Below, one piece after another: positions 36,501 to 42,804 of a stretch of DNA of 64,000 bases (the stretch's first letter is position 1; every line of letters starts with the position of its first letter). Source of the stretch: AM-0621 sp964386705 (GTDB taxonomy: Bacteria; Planctomycetota; Planctomycetia; Planctomycetales; Planctomycetaceae); NCBI GenBank assembly GCA_964386705.1, contig CAYLTY010000011.1:1-64000 (forward strand), given 5' to 3'. Below the pieces are notes generated by a model that was given only the letters and a program-made list of their open reading frames with translations, did no database searches and had not been told where the DNA came from. A program made the position numbers and the translations under genes.

Positions 36501-37123
36501 TCATCTGCCGCGGCGCCGAAAAACGTCACTCCCATTGAGCCAAGGCTGCTCAATTCAATCGCTTGCGGCAACGCATCTGAACCAAAGACGAGATAGCTCT
36601 CACCCGCATTGACGCTACTGTTCCCCAGTGAGTCTGCCAAGAAAGCTCCGATCAAAATATCATCGAAGCCATCGCCATTGACGTCACCTGCGCTGCTGAC
36701 CGAGCAGCCGCTGTGGTCACCGCCATTCGCATTATCAACACCAGAGATCTTGATCCCGGCAGCCCCCAGATTCGCCAAATCAAACGTGGTCGGCATCGGA
36801 TTACTGCCATAGATCACGTAAGTCTCGCCAGCACCAGCGGCGCGGGGCGTTCCCACAATCAGGTCATCGAACCCATCTCCGTTCATATCACCGGCATCAC
36901 TGACCGAGTAACCGCTGTTGTTGAATTGAACAGCACCGAAGATCGTGGTTCCGGCGGAGCCGAGATTGGCCAGATCGATCGCAGTGAGGACCTGTCTCGC
37001 CTCCAAACACTCGATTCTTGCGGACGAAGGGGTGCATGGGGCAAGAACAGTCGCGTGAGAGCGAGCGGCTCGTTTCAGAGGACTGATAGTGCGAAGCAGG
37101 GCCAGCCAGTTGTGAAGGATCAT
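30545..37123 (-). CDS. 2192-residue exported FG-GAP propeller / RTX protein
   Basis: The N terminus MILHNWLALLRTISPLKRA resembles the other two giant genes. LEARQVLT lies at residues 40-47. Two FG-GAP blocks follow, each with seven copies of a repeat like SGYSVSNAGDVNGDGFDDIL (Asp-rich Ca-binding loops), the number expected for one integrin-alpha-like beta-propeller. Each block is followed by the same kind of RTX mini-domain (VIYGGQGDDVLTIADVTFLR; VIYGGEGNDTIAITDTAFLR). The C-terminal third (about residues 1470-2192) combines RTX repeats with five copies of a GANRIDAS-type module. The tail DAFTRIPTWIDQV differs from the other two giant proteins. Secretion is inferred. Expected role: Ca-dependent adhesion or matrix. 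Confidence 0.9.
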   Translation of the reverse strand: MILHNWLALLRTISPLKRAARSHATVLAPCTPSSARIECLEARQVLTAIDLANLGSAGTTIFGAVQFNNSGYSVSDAGDMNGDGFDDLIVGTPRAAGAGETYVIYGSNPMPTTFDLANLGAAGIKISGVDNANGGDHSGCSVSSAGDVNGDGFDDILIGAFLADSLGNSSVNAGESYLVFGSDALPQAIELSSLGSMGVTFFGAAADERSGQSVSGAGDINGDGFDDIVIGAPYGGSSRGYKGSSYLVFGRASLPESILLGSFSASFSMTRITRLDASDALGSSVSGAGDVNGDGYDDLLIGARTGSSLDGERFTSGYTYVILGRSDLPHLITLDIDDGINPVLRGADISIVGADAFDWSGWSVSGAGDVNGDGFDDLLIGAPLADAANNNKIDAGESYLIFGRAVPTAVIDLASLGSSGIRIFGAHAGDYSGFSVSGAGDMNGDGFDDLLIGAAHADELNESKIDIGKSYIVFGGSSLAAAIDLGTLAASGITMSGGDAGGYAGRSVSGAGDVNGDGFGDVILGAKNGDGVNGTRPESGESYLIFGGNSFTNSVTHAGTVAADILTGSNAANRMNGGAGNDTLVGNGGMDVIYGGQGDDVLTIADVTFLRIEGGNGSDTLRLDNAGLLLNLTTLADNRLTSIETIDLRGSGANTLTLNALEVLNLTSNSNAAHTTNTLMVRRNADDTINTGAGWTQTIRTTVNGVVYNTFESGAARLLLEVPPIIVDLSNPGSAGMTIFGADIEDRSGISVGNAGDVNGDGFDDLLIGASLADATGNSRREAGECYVVFGGPMLPSTLDLANLGSAGITIFGAGTFDFTGNCVSGAGDINGDGFDDLLVGSHHSGVAGDLLKGKCYVIFGGVSLPSTLDLSNPVSAGVTISDAGNGDFIGTSVSGAGDVNGDGFDDIIVGDFGAYQAGSGVFATGVSYVIFGAASLPATLTVDSLGAAGVTIFGVDFGDASGRSVSNAGDVNGDGFDDLLVGAERADASPNAKTNAGESYVIFGRASFPTVLNLGNLGSGGLTIYGADSEDRSGYSVSNAGDVNGDGFDDILIGAYRDDGHATLNADKSYLIFGGATLPAAIDLFAPGAAGITILGVDAGDHSGRSVSNAGDVNGDGYDDLLIGAHDAAAAGNSKPSAGEAYVVFGSPSLPSIVDLADLNGFGIAILGADMNDRLGMSASSAGDVDGDGFDDLIIGAPTAYASGNSKIQAGESYVIFGRDFTAAVTHAGGAASQPLTGNSEANVMIGGRGRDTLLGNGGADVIYGGEGNDTIAITDTAFLRLDGGNGSDALRLDGAGINLNLGAVSDNKLTSIEMIDIRGSGINSLTLGVRDVLNMTSGSNTSHAANTLTIRLDRDDVLSVGSGWVSSPNITIGESTYRTLTQGGATLRVEIPPPIYTDLWYGRLRVFLVEDIPVNIAITQDLSTAEILISSSTVSAGTHVLRVPIAPVTVGIQVGLSRWNDRFDGSSAGLSVTVGGGDGNDSIVGGVGHDVLEGGRGSDTLTGGAGFDTLQGGADTEFGLDLLLESFNADITLTASQMIVASGGHTDFDSVSGFERVMLLGGSGANRIDASLCEVPTSLYGGSGNDVLTGGRRDDLVDGQGGDDTAGGGLGRDTLIGGPGASDVLFEIADFDISLGVSEVYRGGETAQLVGIEKAMFWGNGGPNRLDATNSSIPVTLFGGGGNDTLTGSSQADGLDGQAGNDLLIGGAGTDSFVGGAGNDTLVEAADQNLTLTNSTLLMSGNSQPDVSQKFSTIEFADLSGGVGRNRIDVSGFTLGLGTTINGGGQSDTIIGSPAPDTINTLTGHDLINGLGGADVVNGGGGNDTITGGDGSDNLNGQVGNDLVDGGADADVIVGGNGIDTLNGGGGNDFLNGQADSGVISGGEGNDILQGGSANETLNGESGEDRIFGGFGDDLMLGGTGADSLYGNLGEDTLMGGDGDDDLRGEGYRDTIDGGAGIDRTAEYMQFEFFTITAQQFGHNTLDRDTYLNMERINLFGTPVADLIDARQATASVLLNGGTGNDTLLGGARTDVLNGGPGNDMLSGGGGNDVFEGDTGFDTIVERADANFTVNGTTISSALTGTEAPRNIEMVVLVGGVGANKLDASLATKPVILIGGPGNDTLLGGSAVDTLSGGNRGDSTVPGSDGTDSLDGGGGADFYDADSADTLVSDGSDATLADAFTRIPTWIDQV

Positions 37124-37335
37124 CTAGTTCAGTTTCTCTTGGATCAGCATCGCAGCAAGTTGAGCTGTCTTAGTTTATGAGCCGCCGTCAGCAAGGCGGT
37201 GTGGACATCAACAGAGCATTTCGAAAATCCAGACTGGTGACCGGTCAGAAGCCACATGCGAATCCGCGTCGTTTGGCCAGGGAACAAACGGGCCAGAGTG
37301 CGCGTCTTCCATCAAACCATCAGCCGTGCCGAGGG

Positions 37336-38412
37336 TCATGGTTTCGATCCAATCGTGATCGTGCGGCGGATTTCGTCGGTTTTGAAACCGAGGGCGGAGG
37401 GGCGGCGGACTCCAGGAAGGGTGATGACGTCGTAGAGCTCGTTGACGACTCCTTGCAGCCACAGCCAGTGGACCAGATCGCCTGAGCGGAGGTCGATCAC
37501 ACAGACGCCGCAATGCGGATCGGCGTCGCGTTGTTTCAGATTGTCGTCCAGGTTGAGCCCTTTGAACGTGCGGTTCTCGCGGCATTGTGACAGGCCGACG
37601 ATCGCAAAATCTCCACTAAAGCTCAGGCCACGCAGATAGCCGGGACAGAACGTGAGCGGTTGAAACTTGCCCGTCGTGCGATCAATCTTGCCGAAGTACC
37701 CCGTGCCGGAATTCAGCAGCCACAGCTCACCGCGATACAGACGCGGGGAGTGCGGCATCGACAGCCCGGTTGTGATGATCTGATTGGTACGGACATCGAT
37801 CACACACCCGCCATCGCGACGTCGCTCGCGCCAGCCGTCGGCTACGTCGCTCTGACTGACGCAGGTGACATAAGCCGGTCGGCCGTTCTCCATCGCCAGG
37901 CCGTTCAAGTGGCAGCGGTCTTCGGCGGCCAGCTTCGTGAGAAACGGCGGCTGCCAGAGAGGTATAAAGCTGTGCTTCTCACTTGTTGTCGCCAGGCATC
38001 CGAAGAGCGTGTTGACGAAGACCACTCGGCCATCGGCGTCGACGGAAACGTCATGAATGTCGAGATCGCCGGTCACGTAGCCGACTTGCGGAACGTAGAT
38101 GCGATCGAACCCGTTGGCGGCCTGACCGGGTTCCAGAGCGTTCTCGAAGCGCCAGAGTTGATACAGCGACGTCATCCATAACGTCTGCCCATCACCCCAC
38201 AGGCCGAGGCAACGATTGAAAGTTCGCTCGAAGATCGACAATCGGCCTTCCGGCTGCAGGCCCACCAGAAACAGCTTGCCCGCCTGATAGGTGGTAAAGG
38301 CGAGGCTCAGGTGCTGATCGTTCAGCCAACTCGTCAACCCGCGTGAGGCGAGCGCGTCGAACTTTGGCGTTAGGGCGGAATTTGGACCGGACTGAAAATC
38401 GGAAGAAGTCAT
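37336..38412 (-). CDS. TIGR03032 family protein
   Basis: The 358-residue protein matches TIGR03032 along its length: TSWLNDQHLSLAFTTYQAGK, LWMTSLYQLWRFEN, GDLDIHDVSVDADGRVVFVN, FGCLATTSEKHSFIPLWQPP, RCHLNGLAMENGRPAYVTCV, LSMPHSPRLYRGELWLLNSG and FCPGYLRGLSFSGDFAIVGL. The fold is predicted to be a beta-propeller. The family is found beside exported repeat proteins and in planctomycetes or cyanobacteria, and its function is undefined. It has no clear signal peptide. It is upstream of the FG-GAP gene on the same strand by 212 bases, so co-regulation is uncertain. Confidence 0.9.
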   Translation of the reverse strand: MTSSDFQSGPNSALTPKFDALASRGLTSWLNDQHLSLAFTTYQAGKLFLVGLQPEGRLSIFERTFNRCLGLWGDGQTLWMTSLYQLWRFENALEPGQAANGFDRIYVPQVGYVTGDLDIHDVSVDADGRVVFVNTLFGCLATTSEKHSFIPLWQPPFLTKLAAEDRCHLNGLAMENGRPAYVTCVSQSDVADGWRERRRDGGCVIDVRTNQIITTGLSMPHSPRLYRGELWLLNSGTGYFGKIDRTTGKFQPLTFCPGYLRGLSFSGDFAIVGLSQCRENRTFKGLNLDDNLKQRDADPHCGVCVIDLRSGDLVHWLWLQGVVNELYDVITLPGVRRPSALGFKTDEIRRTITIGSKP

Positions 38413-38777
38413 GTGGAGCAGTTCAAACGGACGTGAATCTGGGCTGACAAAGTCGTGTAGTGAGGTTACGGATCGCTTGTTCCAATCTCAAGTTGTTATC
38501 CACCATCTTTGATGAACAGAACGATCGTTCGGCGCGAAGGAGTCGCATCGTGACACGGCGTTGCCGGATCGCCGCCAGAGAAGCTGAGTACAAATTGACG
38601 ATGCCTTACCGCCGGATAGACTAGAAGGGTTCCAAAAGCAGTGCTGTGAAGTCTGAACGACAGCGCTGCCAGAGGATCAATCCCGCCTTGCTGCTGCCGT
38701 TCGTTGAAGTCAACGCTGGCAGTCCTTCCAACTTGGCTCGTTCGACTGGTCGAGCTTTCCTGATCGGGTGGCCTCAG
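38413..38777. other. Divergent promoter region with a 12-base palindrome
   Basis: This 365-base region lies between the divergent TIGR03032 and DUF1592 genes. It contains GAACGATCGTTC at 38519-38530, a perfect 12-base palindrome that could be an operator. GTG 38646 is in frame with the downstream gene but lacks a good ribosome-binding site. No separate gene is seen. Confidence 0.45.
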
Positions 38778-41108
38778 ATGCAGGTCTGGCAGAGATTTTG
38801 TGAACTGCGCACGCATTTGATCGGCGTGATCATCACCAGTGTCGCTCTATGGTCTGTGTTGCCGGCGGTGGCTGAAGAACGCAGCGGCGAGCAGCTCTTC
38901 AAGGAACTCTGCGCGTCGTGTCACGGTGCTCGCGGCGAAGGCATCAAGGACAAGTACGCTCAGCCGCTGATTGGCGAACGCTCGCTCGGAGAACTCTCCG
39001 AATACATCGATAAGTCGATGCCCGAAGGCGAGCCGGAGAAATGCAACGCGGCGGAATCGGCGCGCATCGCAAAGTTCATGTATGACAATTTTTACTCACC
39101 GGCAGCTCAGGTGCGGAACAAGCCGGCACGGGTTGAGCTTTCGCGACTAACCGTGCGGCAGTATCGGCAGACCGTTGCGGACTTGATTGGCAGTTTTCGC
39201 GGCGGAATGCCGCGCAGCGATCAGCGCGGCCTGAAAGCGGAATACTTCAAGACGCGCGGGCATCGCGATCGCGTCTTCGAACGTATCGATCCGTCCGTCA
39301 GTTTTGATTTCGGAACCAACGGGCCGGAACCTGAAAAATTCGACGCGCATCAGTTCTCGATCCGCTGGGAAGGTTCGGTCGTCGCACCTGATACGGGAGT
39401 CTATGACTTCGTCGTGCGTACCGAGCACGCCACGCGGTTGTGGGTCAACAACCTCAACACACCGCTGATCGATGCGATCGTGAAGTCGGGCAACGACACC
39501 GAATATCGCGGGTCGATGTTTCTGCTTGGCGGTCGCGCCTACTCGCTGAAGCTGGAGTTTTCGAAGGCCAAGCAAGGCGTTGATGACTCGAAGAAGGAAA
39601 AGGAAAAACCGCCGAAGCCTGCTTCGATCGCTCTGTTGTGGAAGCGTCCGCAACTGGTCGACGAAGTGATTCCAGCGCGGCACATGATCCCGCAGCGGGC
39701 TCCCGAAAGCTTAATCATCGAAACACCGTTCCCGCCGGACGATCGCAGCATCGGCTATGAACGCGGGACAACGATTTCCAAAGCTTGGGATCAGGCGACG
39801 ACGGACTCGGCCATCGTGGTGGCAACGTACGTGTCGTCGAAGTTGAATGAGTTCACCGGCACAAAACCGGACTCAGGTGATCGTAACCAGAAAGTGCGTG
39901 ACTTCTGCCGTCGCTTTGTGGAACGAGCTTTCCGCAGGCCGCTCGGTGAAGAAGAACGACAGCTCTATGTGGATCGTCAGTTTGACAAGACGCCGGATCT
40001 GGAAACTACCGTTAAGCGAGTCATCCTGCTGGCTCTGAAGTCGCCACGATTCCTGTATCGCGAACCGGGCGGAGCGAATGACGGGTTCTCGGTCGCGTCG
40101 CGCATCTCGTATGCGTTGTGGGATGGCCCGCCGGATCAGGCGTTGCTCGACGCCGCTGGTAAAGGAGAGCTGTCGTCGCGCGAACAGATTTCGAAGCACG
40201 CCGAGCGGATGCTCGCAGACCCCCGAGCGAAGACGAAGCTGCGCGACTTCTTCCTGCAATGGCTGAAGGTCAATCCGGTTCCGGACGTCTCCAAAGACCC
40301 GGAGAAATATCCCGAGTTCAACGCCGCGATCGCGACCGATCTGCGTACGTCACTCGAACTGTTTCTGGATGACGTGCTCAGCAGCGATTCGTCTGACTTC
40401 CGGCAGTTCTTCCTCGCGGATTCGCTGTACTTGAACGGCCGCTTGGCAAAATTCTACGGCGCGGAACTCCCCGCCGAAGCTGACTTCCAGAAGGTGAATC
40501 TGGACGGCGACGCGCGGGCGGGCGTGCTGTCTCATCCATATCTGATGGCCGGCTTCGCCTACACGAGCACGAGTTCTCCAATTCATCGCGGCGTGTTCCT
40601 GTCCCGCAGCGTGCTGGGGCGGTCGTTGCGAGTGCCTCCCGAAGCCGTTGCTCCGCTGTCACCCGATCTGCATGCCAGCCTGACAACGCGCGAGCGGGTC
40701 ACTCTGCAAACGAAGCCCGATGCTTGTCAGACCTGCCACACGATGATTAACCCGCTGGGGTTCACTTTAGAAAACTTCGACGCGGTCGGCCGTTTCCGTA
40801 AAGAAGAGCAAGGCAAGCCAATCGACGCGACGGGCGGCTACCGCACTCCAAACGGTGATACGGTGAAGTTCACGGGAGCGAAGGAGCTGGGAAAATTCCT
40901 GGCCAACAGCCCGGAGGCCCATAACGCAATTGTGGAACAACTCTTCCAGAATCTGGTGAAACAGCCGATTCTGGCCTACGGACCGGAGACTCTTGGCAAT
41001 CTGCGGCAAGAATTTGTGAAACATGACTTCAATCTGCGACGGCTGGCGGCCGACATCATCACCACGGCCGCATTGACGGAACAGACTACGAAAACAGCGT
41101 CCCGCTAG
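38778..41108 (+). CDS. DUF1592/DUF1588/DUF1585 cytochrome c protein with PA14-like domain
   Basis: The 776-residue exported protein begins MQVWQRFCELRTHLIGVIIT (signal peptide). It has a cytochrome c domain with CASCH (Cys45, Cys48, His49), then a PA14-like sugar-binding region (SIRWEGSVVAPDTGVYDFVV). Next come DUF1595 (CRRFVERAFRRPLGEEERQL), DUF1592 (SRISYALWDGPPDQALLDAA), DUF1588 (HRGVFLSRSVLGRSLRVPPE, with CQTCHTMINPLGF) and DUF1585 (QNLVKQPILAYGP to the end). These proteins are abundant in planctomycetes and are thought to act on polysaccharides, but the reaction is unproven. It is paired with a DUF1552 gene 87 bases downstream, the usual arrangement. ATG 38778 is preferred to GTG 38646 because the signal peptide starts there. 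Confidence 0.9.
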   Translation: MQVWQRFCELRTHLIGVIITSVALWSVLPAVAEERSGEQLFKELCASCHGARGEGIKDKYAQPLIGERSLGELSEYIDKSMPEGEPEKCNAAESARIAKFMYDNFYSPAAQVRNKPARVELSRLTVRQYRQTVADLIGSFRGGMPRSDQRGLKAEYFKTRGHRDRVFERIDPSVSFDFGTNGPEPEKFDAHQFSIRWEGSVVAPDTGVYDFVVRTEHATRLWVNNLNTPLIDAIVKSGNDTEYRGSMFLLGGRAYSLKLEFSKAKQGVDDSKKEKEKPPKPASIALLWKRPQLVDEVIPARHMIPQRAPESLIIETPFPPDDRSIGYERGTTISKAWDQATTDSAIVVATYVSSKLNEFTGTKPDSGDRNQKVRDFCRRFVERAFRRPLGEEERQLYVDRQFDKTPDLETTVKRVILLALKSPRFLYREPGGANDGFSVASRISYALWDGPPDQALLDAAGKGELSSREQISKHAERMLADPRAKTKLRDFFLQWLKVNPVPDVSKDPEKYPEFNAAIATDLRTSLELFLDDVLSSDSSDFRQFFLADSLYLNGRLAKFYGAELPAEADFQKVNLDGDARAGVLSHPYLMAGFAYTSTSSPIHRGVFLSRSVLGRSLRVPPEAVAPLSPDLHASLTTRERVTLQTKPDACQTCHTMINPLGFTLENFDAVGRFRKEEQGKPIDATGGYRTPNGDTVKFTGAKELGKFLANSPEAHNAIVEQLFQNLVKQPILAYGPETLGNLRQEFVKHDFNLRRLAADIITTAALTEQTTKTASR

Positions 41109-41195
41109 TTAAGTTCTCACCACCTTCGAGTGTGCTGGTGCACCACCGGCCGCTCGAACCCGCCCGTACAGAAACGAACGATCGAAAGTCGTAGT

Positions 41196-42512
41196 ATGAC
41201 TCATCTCAATCGACGTGACTTCATTCGCGATCTTGGCCTGAGTGCCGCGGCGCTGCCGTTCATCCTGAACCTGCCGAGCCTGGGTTTCGCGAATCAGAGC
41301 CGCCGCAAGCAACGCATGATTGTGATGTTCAGCCCCAACGGAGTGGTGCCGTCAACCTTCTGGCCGGACCAGGAAGGTGAATCGTTCACGCTCAAAGAGA
41401 GCCTGACGCCGCTAGCAGATTTCCAGGGTCGGACGATGGTGTTGAACGGCGTCTGCGACAAGGTGCGCGGCGACGGCGATAACCACATGCGCGGCATCGG
41501 CTGCCTGCTGACCGGAGTTGAACTGTTCCCCGGCAACATTCAGGGCGGCTCGCATACCCCGGCCGGTTGGTCGAGCGGCATCTCGATCGATCAGGAGATC
41601 AAGAACTACCTGCAGTCGGACGCCGAGACGCGTACCCGCTTCGGCTCACTCGAATTCGGCGTGATGGTTCCCGAACGCGCGGACACCTGGACCCGCATGG
41701 TCTACACCGCTGGCAACAAGCCGGTCGCTCCGATTGATGATCCCTATCAGATGTTCGGCAAGCTGTATGGTCGCCTGAAGGACCAGGAACACCTGAAGAG
41801 CGTGCTCGACGACCTGCAGGCTGACCTGCGCAAGGTGCGTGACAAGATCAGCGTCGAGGATCGTCAGTTGCTGGAAGAACAGACGACCTTCGTGCGTGAA
41901 CTCGAGCAGGAACTGAAGTCGTCCAGCACAGCGTCGATCGGTCATGACGTGCCTGAGCTGGAACCCGGTGTCCGCGAAGACAACGACAACATTCCGAAGA
42001 TCAGCAAGATGCAGATCGAACTGCTGGTCAACAGCTTTGCGTCGGACTTCGCTCGTGTGGCGACGCTCCAATACACGAACTCAGTCGGTATGGCCCGCAT
42101 GCGGTGGCTGGATATCAACGAAGGTCATCATGAACTGTCGCACGAGCCGGACAGCAACGAAGTGGCTCAGGACAAGCTGACCCGCATCAACAAGTGGTAC
42201 TGCGAGCAACTCGCTTATCTGGCGCGGCGTCTGTCCGAGACTCCGGAACCGGGCGGACAAGGTAGCCTGCTCGATAACACGCTCATCGTCTGGACGAACG
42301 AGCTGGGTAAGGGCAACTCCCACACGCTCGACAACACGCCGTTCGTGCTGGTCGGCAACGGGCTCGACTTCAAGATGGGCCGTTCGCTCAAGCTGCCGCG
42401 AGTTGCTCACAACCGGTTGCTGATGTCGCTGGCGCATGGCTTCGGACATCGCATCACGAAGTTCGGCAATCCCGACTTCTGCAAGGACGGCGTTCTGTCG
42501 CAGCTCACGTAA
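41196..42512 (+). CDS. DUF1552 exported protein
   Basis: The 438-residue protein begins with a Tat-like signal (MTHLNRRDFIRDLGLSAAAL). It matches DUF1552 in motif order: MIVMFSPNGVVPSTFWPDQE, VLNGVCDKVRGDGDNHMRGI, GSHTPAGWSSGISIDQEI, FGSLEFGVMVPERADTWTRM, DINEGHHELSHEPDSNE, LIVWTNELGKGNSHTLDNTP and HNRLLMSLAHGFGHRITKFG. The DUF1592 partner lies upstream, and the two are probably secreted and act together. Whether the protein has catalytic metal residues is not settled by sequence. ATG 41196 is chosen; upstream in-frame codons overlap the intergenic gap. Confidence 0.92.
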   Translation: MTHLNRRDFIRDLGLSAAALPFILNLPSLGFANQSRRKQRMIVMFSPNGVVPSTFWPDQEGESFTLKESLTPLADFQGRTMVLNGVCDKVRGDGDNHMRGIGCLLTGVELFPGNIQGGSHTPAGWSSGISIDQEIKNYLQSDAETRTRFGSLEFGVMVPERADTWTRMVYTAGNKPVAPIDDPYQMFGKLYGRLKDQEHLKSVLDDLQADLRKVRDKISVEDRQLLEEQTTFVRELEQELKSSSTASIGHDVPELEPGVREDNDNIPKISKMQIELLVNSFASDFARVATLQYTNSVGMARMRWLDINEGHHELSHEPDSNEVAQDKLTRINKWYCEQLAYLARRLSETPEPGGQGSLLDNTLIVWTNELGKGNSHTLDNTPFVLVGNGLDFKMGRSLKLPRVAHNRLLMSLAHGFGHRITKFGNPDFCKDGVLSQLT

Positions 42513-42520
42513 AGCAAGTT

Positions 42521-42664
42521 GTGGGCGGTCTCCAGACCGAGCCCCACCCGACGACCGGAAGGTCTCCAGTACCGCGCGCAGTTTCGTTCGGGAGACCTGC
42601 GGTCACGACTTGCGGCTCGGTCAGAGACCGGCCGCAACGGCGAGTCAGAGACCGGCCACAACGG
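42521..42664. repeat. Palindromic intergenic repeat cluster
   Basis: The region holds a CGGTCT/AGACCG hairpin (42526-42539) inside GTGGG...CCCCAC arms, then GGTCTCC (42561-42567) pairing with GGAGACC (42591-42597). Two near-identical 21-base units follow at 42620-42640 and 42644-42664 (period 24, starting GTCAGAGACCGGCC and ending CAACGG, one mismatch). It looks like a REP-type palindromic element or a multi-hairpin 3' end of the DUF1552 transcript. Confidence 0.6.
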
Positions 42665-42804
42665 AGCGTGATTTTGTCTGACCGGCAGAATTCGGCAGCT
42701 TCGCGCGTTGATCTGTACACGGTGACTGCAAGAGACTGTAGACGTGGTGGAACCGCAGGTTCGCTGCGTTGGATGGTCGTCGTGTATCGCGGAAGGTTGC
42801 CGCT

